The position numbers and the translations under genes were made by a program. DNA of 64,000 bases from NCBI GenBank assembly GCA_964519345.1, contig CAZFKX010000018.1:1-64000 (forward strand), written 5' to 3'. This stretch comes from Persephonella sp964519345. GTDB taxonomy: Bacteria; Aquificota; Aquificia; Aquificales; Hydrogenothermaceae. How positions within the stretch are numbered: position 1 is the first letter of the stretch; every line of letters starts with the position of its first letter. Of the stretch, positions 25,477-33,752 are shown one piece after another. Below the pieces are notes generated by a model that saw nothing but the letters and a program-made list of their open reading frames with translations, searched no databases and was not told the origin of the DNA.

Positions 25477-26487
25477 CTACCCTATAAAAATTATCCAGAG
25501 TGCAACCACAAGTATATTGGCAAGAGCTAAAGGAAGCATAACCTTCCACGCGAGCTCTGTTATCTGATCAACTCTGTACCTTGGTAAAGTCCAATGAACC
25601 CATAAAAAGAACATAAAAAGGAGAAAAACCTTTATAAAAAACCACACTATATCCGGTATAGGTAGCCATCCCATTAGAGGTAAAGGCTGCCATCCTCCAA
25701 AGAAAAGAATAACGGCTATTGCACTAAGTACAAATGTTGCTATATACCATTCAGCAAGGGGAAAAAGACCAAATTTCATTCCCGTGTACTCTGTTATATA
25801 ACCACCAACAAGCTCAGCTTCTGCTTCCTGGACATCAAATGGAGTTCTTCCTGTTTCAGCAAGAATTGCAAAAATAATGACAACAAAAGCAAGAATATTA
25901 GGTATTATAAACCACATGCCGGACTGGGCTTCAACTATTTCCCTTAACGAAAAACTTCCTGCCTGCATTATTGGACCTACCATAGCAAAACCGAGAGCAA
26001 CCTCATACCCAATGAGAACAGCCGCTTTTCTTAGACCTCCTATCATAGGATACTTTGAGTTTGAAGCCCAACCTGCAAAGATAACACCGTATATTGCTAA
26101 ACTACCAAAAGCAAGTGCCAATAAAACACCTATATTTAAATCAGTAATATATGGCTTTATCTCCAATCCAAAAACTGTAAAAGGCTCACCAAAAGGAACT
26201 ACAGCAAGTATCATAATTGCAGGAACAAATGCAAGAAGTGAAGCCATATAGAATAAAACTTTGTCAACGCTATCAGGAACAAGATCTTCCTTTGTAAGAA
26301 CTTTCAATGCATCAGCTATAGGCTGAAGAAATCCATGAGGTCCAACATGTAGAGGACCGGGTCTTTGTTGAACATGACCTGCAAATTTTCTCTCAAGTAA
26401 TGTAAGATAAGCTGCAGCGAGGAACATAACGATTATAAAGATCAGTGATTTTACAGTAACGCCGATAACCGTCCCGAGTAGTTCCAT
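25477..26487 (-). CDS. nuoH: NADH-quinone oxidoreductase subunit H
   Basis: Membrane subunit forming the quinone chamber, 336 residues with eight hydrophobic segments. Marks: ERKFAGHVQQRPGPLHVGPHGFLQPIADALK, then GWASNSKYPMIGGLR and ETGRTPFDVQEAEAELVGG, given here in parts. It is separated from nuoCD by 78 bases holding a palindrome and promoter-like sequence, so H-I-J-K-L-M-N may also be expressed from an internal promoter. Confidence 0.96.
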   Translation of the reverse strand: MELLGTVIGVTVKSLIFIIVMFLAAAYLTLLERKFAGHVQQRPGPLHVGPHGFLQPIADALKVLTKEDLVPDSVDKVLFYMASLLAFVPAIMILAVVPFGEPFTVFGLEIKPYITDLNIGVLLALAFGSLAIYGVIFAGWASNSKYPMIGGLRKAAVLIGYEVALGFAMVGPIMQAGSFSLREIVEAQSGMWFIIPNILAFVVIIFAILAETGRTPFDVQEAEAELVGGYITEYTGMKFGLFPLAEWYIATFVLSAIAVILFFGGWQPLPLMGWLPIPDIVWFFIKVFLLFMFFLWVHWTLPRYRVDQITELAWKVMLPLALANILVVALWIIFIG

Positions 26488-26536
26488 CCTAACCTCGTCA
26501 TTACTAATTTATTTAAAACATCTTAACATATCTCAA

Positions 26537-26557
26537 TTAAAAATCAAACAGTGTTTG
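26537..26557 (-). promoter_or_regulatory. AAAC-N3-GTTTG palindrome upstream of nuoH
   Basis: CAAACAGTGTTTG (26545-26557) is a perfect palindrome around one base. On the minus strand AAACACTGTTTGATTTTTA differs by one base from the block upstream of acnB. TTGATT could be a -35, with TTAAGAT about 15 bases on as a poor -10. It lies between nuoCD and nuoH. Confidence 0.5.
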
Positions 26558-26565
26558 TTTTATAT

Positions 26566-28314
26566 TTACCTATCAGTCTCTCCAACAACCGGATCAAGAC
26601 TTCCAAGTAAAGCAACCGCATCAGCAACTGTCCTTCCCTTTATCAGCTCAGGGAATATCTGCAAATTGTAAAAAGCCCCTGATCTTATCTTAATTCTGTA
26701 AGGTTTTCCATCCCCTCTGCTGACTATATAGAATCCAAGCTCACCCCTTGGATTTTCTCCTGACATGTAAATTTCTCCTTCTGGTGCCTGCTCTCCATAA
26801 ATCCTGAGATTAAAATCTTTAACCATTGACTCAATTGAACTGAAAACCTCATTTAATGTTGGCAATACATACGGGTTTTCAGTAGATATATATCTGTCAT
26901 CCTTTAGGTTTTCTATTTCAGCTACACACTGTTTTATTATTTTTATACTCTGTCTCATCTCCTCAATTCTTATAAGATACCTGTCGTAACAATCTCCAAC
27001 TTTTCCCAGAGGTATCTCAAAATCCACCTTGTCATACGCATCTGTGGGCTGAATCATTCTTATATCGTATGGGACTCCAGCAGATCTTGCCACGACGCCT
27101 GTAAGTCCATACTGATAAACCTGGTCTTCTGTAACTATCCCTATATTTAGATTTCTTCTTAACCATATTCTGTTTTTAGTCAGTATAGTCTCATACTCAT
27201 CAAGTTTTTCGGGAAAATCATTTAGAAAATGTTTGATTACATCAATTGCACCTTCAGGAAGATCCTTAGATACACCTCCAATTCTTATATATGTTGAGTT
27301 GAGCCTTATACCAGCAATACCCTCAATTATATCCATTATCTTTTCTCTTTCTCTGAACGCATATAGAAATATAGTCAAAGCTCCAAGATCAAGTGCATAG
27401 GTGCCAAGCCAGAGAAGATGAGAATTGATCCTTTGTAGTTCACACATCATTGTTCTAATCCATTTTGCCTTCTGAGGAGGCTCAACACCTAAAAGTCTCT
27501 CAACGGTGTTTACATAAGCAACCTGACTGCAGAGAGCAGATATATAATCCATCCTGTCTGTATATGGAATTATCTGTGTATAAGTAAGGTCTTCAGCAAG
27601 TTTTTCTATTCCTCTGTGCAACTGCCCAAGTATAATCTCACAATTTTTTATCGTTTCTCCTTCCATATCAAATAAAAACCATATTGTTCCATGTGTCCCA
27701 GGGTGTAAAGGACCCCAGTTTAAAACAATCTGAGATTTTTTCTCCAACCTGCTTTTCTGTGTTTTTTCAAGTTCTTCCATAGATGGAACATAAGTATGAT
27801 AAGGGGTGTAGTTATGTGCAGGAATCTCATCAGGTCTAAGATTTAGAGAAGGAAGGTAAACCTCTTGAATGCCTTCCTTTGGAAAATCCTTCCTTAACGG
27901 ATGGTGTTTATAGCCTTCCCATAAAAACATCCTAACAAGGTTCTTATGTCCTTCAAACCTGATGCCAAAAAGATCGTAAACCTCCCTTTCCGCCCATTTA
28001 GCACCTTTCCAAAGATGTATAACAGAAGGAATAGAATCATTGTCTGCCCAACACTTTACAGCTATCCTCTTTCTTTTCTCAGGTGAGAAAAGTATATAAA
28101 CACACATAAATCTTGGATTTTTAGGATAATAATCAACAGCCGTAAGATCTATAAACATACGGTAATCCAATTCATCTTTCAAAAAGGTAAGAATGTCCAG
28201 AAGATTTTCTTTTTTAACAATAATAGAGGTAAAGTTTTCTGCTTTTTCTAATTTTATCTCAGAAAATTTTTCCTCAAGAAGTTCAAGCTCTTTTGTTTCA
28301 GCCCATAAATGCAA
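26566..28314 (-). CDS. nuoCD: NADH-quinone oxidoreductase fused subunit C/D
   Basis: 582 residues joining the 30-kDa (NuoC, residues ~1-180, with HPLRKDFP) and 49-kDa (NuoD, from ~195, NWGPLHPGTHG and GQLHRGIEK) subunits, as in E. coli. NuoD lines the quinone site next to NuoB. The start is a TTG at 28314 with AGGGG seven bases upstream; no ATG lies nearby. A hairpin separates it from nuoB. Confidence 0.95.
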   Translation of the reverse strand: MHLWAETKELELLEEKFSEIKLEKAENFTSIIVKKENLLDILTFLKDELDYRMFIDLTAVDYYPKNPRFMCVYILFSPEKRKRIAVKCWADNDSIPSVIHLWKGAKWAEREVYDLFGIRFEGHKNLVRMFLWEGYKHHPLRKDFPKEGIQEVYLPSLNLRPDEIPAHNYTPYHTYVPSMEELEKTQKSRLEKKSQIVLNWGPLHPGTHGTIWFLFDMEGETIKNCEIILGQLHRGIEKLAEDLTYTQIIPYTDRMDYISALCSQVAYVNTVERLLGVEPPQKAKWIRTMMCELQRINSHLLWLGTYALDLGALTIFLYAFREREKIMDIIEGIAGIRLNSTYIRIGGVSKDLPEGAIDVIKHFLNDFPEKLDEYETILTKNRIWLRRNLNIGIVTEDQVYQYGLTGVVARSAGVPYDIRMIQPTDAYDKVDFEIPLGKVGDCYDRYLIRIEEMRQSIKIIKQCVAEIENLKDDRYISTENPYVLPTLNEVFSSIESMVKDFNLRIYGEQAPEGEIYMSGENPRGELGFYIVSRGDGKPYRIKIRSGAFYNLQIFPELIKGRTVADAVALLGSLDPVVGETDR

Positions 28315-28354
28315 AATATTACCCCTTAAATCCCAGTATATAAAAGGGGAAAAC

Positions 28355-28372
28355 GCTCCCTAAAAAGGGAGC
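28355..28372 (-). terminator. Hairpin between nuoB and nuoCD
   Basis: GCTCCCT and AGGGAGC form a perfect 7-base stem with a four-base loop, five bases past the nuoB stop. On the minus strand it is followed by GTTTTCCCC, so it could act as a partial terminator or RNA processing/stability site inside the operon. Confidence 0.5.
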
Positions 28373-28377
28373 TTTTA

Positions 28378-28923
28378 TTAAAATCCAAGAGGTGATTTCT
28401 CTTTAATTGGTATTGGCTGTGAAGCTGTAGGCACTTCTCTGATAGGTATCTCCTCCCAGACCTTTCCTTCTTTTTTAGCTTTTATCTTTTTCTGGAGCTC
28501 CAAGATTCCCCAAAGTAGTGCCTGTGGCGTTGGAGGACATCCTGGAACATAAACATCAACAGGTATTATCCTATCAACACCCTGAAGAGTGGCATATGTC
28601 GGAAAAGGTCCACCTGCCGAGGAACAACCTCCCATAGCTATAACCCATTTTGGATCAGGCATCTGATCGTATATAAGTTTAAGCATAGGTGCAACTTTAT
28701 TAACAACTGTTCCCGCAACTATCAAAACATCAGACTGTCTTGGCGAGCCTCTAAATATTATCCCAAGTCTGTCAGTATCAAACCTTGATGCTGCCGTATG
28801 CATCATCTCTATAGCACAGCAAGCAAGACCAACAGATGCAGGCCATAGAGAATTTCTTCTACCCCAGCTGAGAACTTCTTCAACGGTAGTCAGTATTATT
28901 CCATTGTTGTGTTTTACTGCCAT
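28378..28923 (-). CDS. nuoB: NADH-quinone oxidoreductase subunit B
   Basis: Carries the terminal cluster N2 that reduces quinone. The 181 residues include GLACCAIEMMHTAASRFD with the paired cysteines, a cysteine in MGGCSSAGG, and VPGCPPTPQALLWGI. Ten-base overlap with nuoA. The tail after residue 150 is longer than minimal NuoB. Confidence 0.96.
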   Translation of the reverse strand: MAVKHNNGIILTTVEEVLSWGRRNSLWPASVGLACCAIEMMHTAASRFDTDRLGIIFRGSPRQSDVLIVAGTVVNKVAPMLKLIYDQMPDPKWVIAMGGCSSAGGPFPTYATLQGVDRIIPVDVYVPGCPPTPQALLWGILELQKKIKAKKEGKVWEEIPIREVPTASQPIPIKEKSPLGF

Positions 28924-29282
28924 CTTAACGCTCCTTTTTTCCAGGCGTATATATATCCAAGTATAAGAATAAAAAGGAATATGAACATCTCAATAAATAT
29001 GAGCCATGGATTTATCTCCGCTATAGCCTTAAACACAGCTCCCCAAGGGAGAACAAACGCCGCTTCAAGATCAAAAAGAACAAGTAATAAACCAAGCAGA
29101 TAGTATTTCTGTTCTAAAGAAAGATGGGATGTTTTGTCATAAAGTGGAACTCCACACTCGTAGGTATATCCTTCCATAGGATCAGGTATCTTGGGAGCTA
29201 TCAGTCTGTTTATAATAAGCATCGCAGCCCCGATAACTGTAGCAATAACGAAGAATATCAGCAGTGCTAAATAACCTGTCAT
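28914..29282 (-). CDS. nuoA: NADH-quinone oxidoreductase subunit A
   Basis: First gene of the nuo operon, a 122-residue three-helix subunit. Conserved segments are YECGVPLYDKT near 42 (the TMH1-2 loop cysteine region), YYLLGLLLVLFDLEAAFVLPW. GAGGTGGG precedes the ATG. Divergent from thiE; an AAAC-N3-GTTTGA element lies 24 bases upstream. Confidence 0.95.
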   Translation of the reverse strand: MTGYLALLIFFVIATVIGAAMLIINRLIAPKIPDPMEGYTYECGVPLYDKTSHLSLEQKYYLLGLLLVLFDLEAAFVLPWGAVFKAIAEINPWLIFIEMFIFLFILILGYIYAWKKGALRWQ

Positions 29283-29303
29283 AATCCCACCTCGCTACAA
29301 TAG

Positions 29304-29317
29304 TCAAACGCCGTTTT
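29304..29317 (-). promoter_or_regulatory. AAAC-N3-GTTTGA element upstream of nuoA
   Basis: Minus strand AAAACGGCGTTTGACT shares the AAAC/GTTTGA halves and three-base spacer with the acnB and nuoH copies. It lies in the 116-base region between divergent nuoA and thiE. Confidence 0.4.
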
Positions 29318-29398
29318 ATTAGAATAACCGATAATTTTTTTAAAATCAAATCGTATAATATTATTAACAGTAATAAAAATAAAGCGGGTTTTAGGAAG

Positions 29399-30016
29399 TT
29401 GAAAAAGATAGATCTATCCTTATATGTTATAACAGATGAAAATCTGACCGGAAACAAAATAATTTACGCTGTTGAACAGGCCATATTAGGTGGAGCTTCT
29501 GTAATTCAATACAGAGCAAAGATTAAAAATGTAAAAGAGATGTATCAGGATGCTGTCGCTTTAAAAAAAATATGCAGTAAACACAATATTCCTTTCATAA
29601 TAAATGATAGGGTTGATATTGCATTGGCAGTTGATGCTGACGGTGTCCACATAGGTCAAAATGATATGCCTGTCGAGGTAGTGAGAAGACTTTTAGGTAA
29701 GGAAAAAATATTAGGTCTTTCTACAAAGAACCTAAATCAGGTAAAAGAGGCAAACTATCTTCCTATTGATTATATCGGTTTCGGTAGTATTTTCCCTACA
29801 AAAACAAAGAAAGACACTGTATTATCAGGTATTGAAAAGCTGAAAGAAGCTGTTAAATTATCTATTCAGCCAGTTGTTGCTATAGGTGGGATTAATCATA
29901 GTAATGTAAAACTGATTTTAGAAACTGGCTGTAAAAATATCGCTGTCGTATCAGCTGTATTTGGAAAGGAAGATATTTTTCTATCAACTAAAAAGCTTAA
30001 AGAATTGTTGGGATAA
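29399..30016 (+). CDS. thiE: Thiamine-phosphate synthase
   Basis: Joins the pyrimidine and thiazole moieties to give thiamine phosphate. The 205-residue TIM barrel has QYRAK near 40, FIINDRVDIALAVDADGVHIGQ, and the phosphate-binding AIGGI near 163. The start is a TTG with AGGA only two bases before it; no better start exists. No TPP riboswitch is visible in the 116 bases upstream. A DUF2905 gene and queA follow within a few bases. Confidence 0.93.
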   Translation: MKKIDLSLYVITDENLTGNKIIYAVEQAILGGASVIQYRAKIKNVKEMYQDAVALKKICSKHNIPFIINDRVDIALAVDADGVHIGQNDMPVEVVRRLLGKEKILGLSTKNLNQVKEANYLPIDYIGFGSIFPTKTKKDTVLSGIEKLKEAVKLSIQPVVAIGGINHSNVKLILETGCKNIAVVSAVFGKEDIFLSTKKLKELLG

Positions 30017-30021
30017 AAGCG

Positions 30022-30246
30022 ATGGAAAGCATAGGAAAAGCACTTATAATTGCAGGTCTGTTTATAGCTATAATAGGAGTCTTACTTGTATTTTTTGAAA
30101 AACTTCCCCTGGGACTTGGGAAACTTCCCGGAGATATATATATAAAGAGAGATAACTTTGTTTTTTATTTTCCTATCGCTACATCTATATTAATAAGTAT
30201 AGTTCTTTCCCTAATATTCATAATAATATCAAGGTTTACAAAGTAA
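30022..30246 (+). CDS. DUF2905 small membrane protein
   Basis: 74 residues, two hydrophobic segments flanking the conserved loop GLGKLPGDIYIKRDNF, which defines the DUF2905 family. No function is established. It is packed between thiE (5 bases) and queA (1 base). Confidence 0.85.
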   Translation: MESIGKALIIAGLFIAIIGVLLVFFEKLPLGLGKLPGDIYIKRDNFVFYFPIATSILISIVLSLIFIIISRFTK

Positions 30247-30247
30247 G

Positions 30248-31261
30248 ATGCATAGATTATCTGATTATGATTACAGACTTCCCAAGGAGCTTATAGCCAA
30301 ATACCCTGTTGAGCCGAGAGATAGATGCAGACTTATGGTTTTGGACAGAAAAGATAAATCTATACAGCACAGAATTTTCAGGGATATCTTAGATTATCTA
30401 AGGAAGGGAGATCTTCTTATACTAAACGATACAAAAGTTATACCTGCAAGACTTATTGGAAAAAAAGAAACCGGCGCAAAAATAGAGATTTTTCTACTAA
30501 AACCTGTATATGAAAATGTATGGGAAGTTTTGATAAAAAACATTAAGAGGGTAAAAGAAGGTCAAAAGGTAATAATATCAGACGATTTTCATGTGAAATT
30601 ACTGGAAAAATATAAAGAAGGAAAAGCGGTTGTTCAGCTTATTGGCAAAGATACCCAATCGTTGATTAACAAGTACGGACATATACCATTACCACCTTAC
30701 ATTGAGAGGGAAGATGAAGAAAAAGATAAAAAGCTATACCAGACAGTTTTTGCAAGAAAAGAGGGGGCTGTTGCATCGCCTACAGCTGGACTTCATTTTA
30801 CAGAGGAACTTTTAAACAATCTTCAGAAAAAAGGCGTAAAAACAGCTTTCTTAACGCTCCATGTCGGTCTTGGAACTTTCAGACCAATCACTGTAGAAGA
30901 TATTACAAAACATAAAATGCATGAGGAATACTATCAGATACCGGATGAGACAATCGATCTGATTAAACAAACAAAAGATAAAGGAAGATCTGTTATTGCA
31001 GTTGGAACTACGGTAGTAAGAACTCTTGAGACATATGCCCAGACAGGCAGTAAGGAAGGATTCAGCAATATATTTATCTATCCTCCTTACAGATTTAAGA
31101 TTGTTAATTCTTTAATAACAAATTTCCATCTTCCAAAATCAACTCTTCTCCTTCTTGTATCAGCCTTCGCAGGAAGAGAGTTTATACTCAAAGCTTACGA
31201 GGAAGCTGTTAAAAAAAGGTATAGATTTTTTTCCTACGGCGACGCAATGTTAATAATATAA
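30248..31261 (+). CDS. queA: S-adenosylmethionine:tRNA ribosyltransferase-isomerase
   Basis: Makes epoxyqueuosine on tRNA from preQ1 and SAM. The 337 residues show YDYRLPKELIAKYP-type N-terminus, LNDTKVIPARL, EGAVASPTAGLHFT, and THVGLGTF-like LTLHVGLGTFRPI. Length is standard. queD for the same pathway lies at 48007, not in this operon. Confidence 0.95.
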   Translation: MHRLSDYDYRLPKELIAKYPVEPRDRCRLMVLDRKDKSIQHRIFRDILDYLRKGDLLILNDTKVIPARLIGKKETGAKIEIFLLKPVYENVWEVLIKNIKRVKEGQKVIISDDFHVKLLEKYKEGKAVVQLIGKDTQSLINKYGHIPLPPYIEREDEEKDKKLYQTVFARKEGAVASPTAGLHFTEELLNNLQKKGVKTAFLTLHVGLGTFRPITVEDITKHKMHEEYYQIPDETIDLIKQTKDKGRSVIAVGTTVVRTLETYAQTGSKEGFSNIFIYPPYRFKIVNSLITNFHLPKSTLLLLVSAFAGREFILKAYEEAVKKRYRFFSYGDAMLII

Positions 31262-31305
31262 AAAATTTTAATAAACACAGGGGAAGATAAGAATATGTTA
31301 AATCT

Positions 31306-31527
31306 CTATATTGATATCTCAAAAACTTTCTCCCTTGATTTTTCTCCTTTTTTTATCTTTATTTTTGATTTTGGAATCTTAAGATGTTTTGAAAGTAATT
31401 CTATAACCCTACTGTTTGCCTTTCCCTTTTCAGGTGGAGCTGTAACTCTTACTTCAAAATAATCACTTTCCAACTGTTTAACCTCATCTTTCTTTGCATT
31501 TGGCTTTACTTTTACCCTAATAATCAA
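31306..31527 (-). CDS. DUF167 (YggU-like) protein
   Basis: 73 residues matching the DUF167/UPF0235 family: VKVKPNAKKDEV at the start, VRVTAPPEKGKANSRVIELLSKHL in the middle, then VEIVKGEKSREK-like IKKGEKSREKVFEI. Function of the family is unknown. It lies alone on the minus strand between queA and a divergent membrane protein. Confidence 0.85.
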   Translation of the reverse strand: MIIRVKVKPNAKKDEVKQLESDYFEVRVTAPPEKGKANSRVIELLSKHLKIPKSKIKIKKGEKSREKVFEISI

Positions 31528-31544
31528 GTTAACCCTCTCTTAAA

Positions 31545-31841
31545 ATGATAAAATTAAATATTAGCATGGAAATTTTAAAAAAGGCTGTGGTCTTTCTTTC
31601 AGGAGTAATAATTTACCTGTTCATATTTTTGGTTATAGATTACTTTGTTCCAGGAACTTATCTTTCAAATCATTACACTTTAACGACAGTACTTGCTGTT
31701 ATATTGGGATTTTGCTTAAATCTGCTTATAAATAGATTCTTATTTGGATTCTGTATTATAAGGTCGGTTCTGTATTCATTTTACAGTATTTTGCTTTTGA
31801 TACTGGCTGTATTTATAATATATCGTCTCAAGGTGTGGTAA
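31545..31841 (+). CDS. Small integral membrane protein, GtrA-like at best
   Basis: 98 residues with three hydrophobic segments. The central stretch ILGFCLNLLINRFLFGF is reminiscent of GtrA-type flippases (nF.lnr.wvF), but the protein is shorter and the match is weak. The ATG at 31566 is another possible start. Its stop shares one base with the aroK ATG, so it is likely co-translated with aroK. Confidence 0.55.
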   Translation: MIKLNISMEILKKAVVFLSGVIIYLFIFLVIDYFVPGTYLSNHYTLTTVLAVILGFCLNLLINRFLFGFCIIRSVLYSFYSILLLILAVFIIYRLKVW

Positions 31842-32335
31842 TGAAAAATATATATCTCGTAGGTTTCATGGGCAGTGGAAAATCAACAGTTGGAAAACTG
31901 CTTGCGGAAAAGTTAGGTCTGAAATTTGTTGATATAGACAAAGAGATAGAAAATGAAGAAGGTATGAAAATAAAAGATATTTTTGAAAGAAAGGGAGAAA
32001 AGTATTTTAGAGAATATGAAAAAAGAATGATAGAAAGGTTTTTAGATTCTAATAATATGGTTATTTCCACAGGAGGAGGTCTTGGTGCGGACATTGAAAA
32101 CATGAGAAAGATGAAGGAAAAGGGAATAGTTGTATGGCTTGACACACCTTTAGAAACAGTATTAAAAAGATGTAAGCAAGACAACGAAAGACCTTTACTA
32201 AAAAAAGGTAGAAAAGAGATAGAAGAACTCTTTAATAGTAGAAAAAAAATTTATGCACAGTCAAATATAAAGATAAATACAGAAGGAAAATCACCGTATC
32301 AGATTGTAGATGAGATTTTGAGTAAGATAAAATGA
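31841..32335 (+). CDS. aroK: Shikimate kinase
   Basis: Phosphorylates shikimate in the aromatic amino acid pathway. The 164 residues have Walker A GFMGSGKSTVGKLLA, DIDKEIE, FREYEKRMIE and STGGG (shikimate binding), and RPLL of the lid. The ATG at 31841 overlaps the previous stop (TAATG) and is preferred to the GTG six bases earlier, since family members begin with a short MKNIYLVGF-like segment. Confidence 0.94.
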   Translation: MKNIYLVGFMGSGKSTVGKLLAEKLGLKFVDIDKEIENEEGMKIKDIFERKGEKYFREYEKRMIERFLDSNNMVISTGGGLGADIENMRKMKEKGIVVWLDTPLETVLKRCKQDNERPLLKKGRKEIEELFNSRKKIYAQSNIKINTEGKSPYQIVDEILSKIK

Positions 32336-32709
32336 AGCTATATACAGGCATAGACATAGTTGAAAACAAAAGGATAGAAAAGGCTCTGGAAAAGTATGGA
32401 GATATTTTTTTGAGAAAGATATTTACAGAAAAAGAGGTTGATTATTGCAAAAGTAAAAAAATGATGATACAATGTTTCTCTGCAAGATTCGCTGCAAAAG
32501 AAGCATTTATAAAAGCTTATTTCCAAGCTTTTGGAAAAAAATTAAGCTACAAAGAGATTGAAATAGCAGGAAGCCAGGGAAAACCTGCAGAAATTTTACT
32601 GCACCCTCATAGAGAAACAGTTCATTCTCTTCTAAAACCTGAAAATATTAGTCTTTCCATATCTCACGAAAAAAATTATTCTGTTGCTGTTGTCATCATA
32701 TATTTATAA
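32332..32709 (+). CDS. acpS: Holo-[acyl-carrier-protein] synthase
   Basis: Attaches 4-phosphopantetheine to acyl carrier protein. The 125 residues contain TGIDIVENKRIEKAL with the magnesium aspartate, and FSARFAAKEAFIKAY with the catalytic glutamate, then LSISHEKNYSVAVVI. It overlaps aroK by four bases. Confidence 0.94.
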   Translation: MKLYTGIDIVENKRIEKALEKYGDIFLRKIFTEKEVDYCKSKKMMIQCFSARFAAKEAFIKAYFQAFGKKLSYKEIEIAGSQGKPAEILLHPHRETVHSLLKPENISLSISHEKNYSVAVVIIYL

Positions 32710-32782
32710 ATAATGCATACTTTTGACTGCATTTTATTATTATCTCCATCAAATTATTAACTATTAACAACACTTCCGGATT

Positions 32783-32798
32783 TGGCATTTATCTTGCT
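32783..32798 (+). promoter_or_regulatory. Sigma-54 (-24/-12) promoter of the flhF operon
   Basis: TTGGCATTTATCTTGCT keeps the invariant GG (32784-32785) and GC (32796-32797) exactly ten bases apart and most of the TGGCAc-N5-TTGCw consensus. Transcription would begin near 32808, which rules out the ATG at 32805 and supports the flhF start at 32826. Sigma-54 control of flagellar genes is well known in other bacteria. Confidence 0.8.
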
Positions 32799-32825
32799 TT
32801 ATAAATGGACAGCGGAGGATATAAA

Positions 32826-33752
32826 ATGAAAATGAAGATATTTCATGTTAGCAATCTTCAAGAGGGATGGGCAAATATAAGGGAGGAGCTGGGAGATAAC
32901 GCGATAATCCTCTCTATAAAAGAGATCAATGGAAGATTTGAAATACTTGCAGCATCGCCTGAAAAAAGAGAAAATAGATTAAGAAAAAGCTCATCTAAAG
33001 ACGGTCAAAATAATTATCCCATATCCAGACTTTCTTCTCTTCTTGAAAAAAATCTTATACCAGAAGAAATACATGGTAGTATTCTTGAAGAGATTAAAAG
33101 TATTTATCTGAAACTTGCTGAGAACATTAAAGATCTCAATATACACGAGAAAATAGAAAAAAATCCCCTTATAAAGAAGTACATAACCGTACTTGGGAAT
33201 ATATCTTCTGGAAAAAGCACAACCATAGCGAAAATAGGAGCAATTCTTAAGTTTAATAAGAGTAGAAAGATAGCAATAGCATCTTTTGATTTCTATAAGA
33301 TTGGAGGATCAGAGGGTCTCAAAAAATTTTCCGAAATTATGCAAATTCCTTTTTTCCTTATAAAAAATGAAAAAGACCTAATACTTTACAAAGACGCTTT
33401 TGAGGAGTTTGATCATATCCTTTTCGATACGCCCGGAAATATAAAACATCTGCCGGAAGTTGAAAAGATAGTATCTTTTATAACAAATAGTACACAATCT
33501 GAAAATATACTTACAGTTCCTCTGACAAGAAAAGAAAACATAGTAGAAAAAGATATAAATTACTTTTCTAAATTTAATATAAGTCACCTCATACTTACAA
33601 AATATGATGAAATACAGAATATCATTCCGCTGATCTTTATAATTTCAAACTGGAACTACAAAGTCAGCTATATAACAGATGGGATGGATGTTCCCAAAGA
33701 CATAAAAGAAGCATCTGAAGTTCTTACACAGCTTATAGGGGTTTATAGATGA
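32826..33752 (+). CDS. flhF: Flagellar GTPase FlhF (divergent G motifs)
   Basis: SRP-type GTPase that places the flagellum. The N-terminus (MKIFHVSNLQEGWANIREELGDNAIILSIKE, in parts) matches the FlhF B domain. The G domain is altered: GNISSGKSTTIAKIGA for G1, DFYKIGGSEGL for the DTYRIGA motif, DTPGN for DTAGR, and TKYDE for TKLDE. At 308 residues it is shorter than B. subtilis FlhF (366). The start follows GGAGG and lies after the predicted transcription start. It overlaps flhG by four bases. Confidence 0.87.
   Translation: MKMKIFHVSNLQEGWANIREELGDNAIILSIKEINGRFEILAASPEKRENRLRKSSSKDGQNNYPISRLSSLLEKNLIPEEIHGSILEEIKSIYLKLAENIKDLNIHEKIEKNPLIKKYITVLGNISSGKSTTIAKIGAILKFNKSRKIAIASFDFYKIGGSEGLKKFSEIMQIPFFLIKNEKDLILYKDAFEEFDHILFDTPGNIKHLPEVEKIVSFITNSTQSENILTVPLTRKENIVEKDINYFSKFNISHLILTKYDEIQNIIPLIFIISNWNYKVSYITDGMDVPKDIKEASEVLTQLIGVYR

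Noticed and set aside
29318..29398. TPP riboswitch upstream of thiE
   Set aside because: No CUGAGA or conserved helix elements seen in the short AT-rich leader.
32710..32735. AATGCA/TGCATT repeat after acpS as a strong terminator
   Set aside because: The stem is only six bases and AT-rich; too weak to list with confidence.
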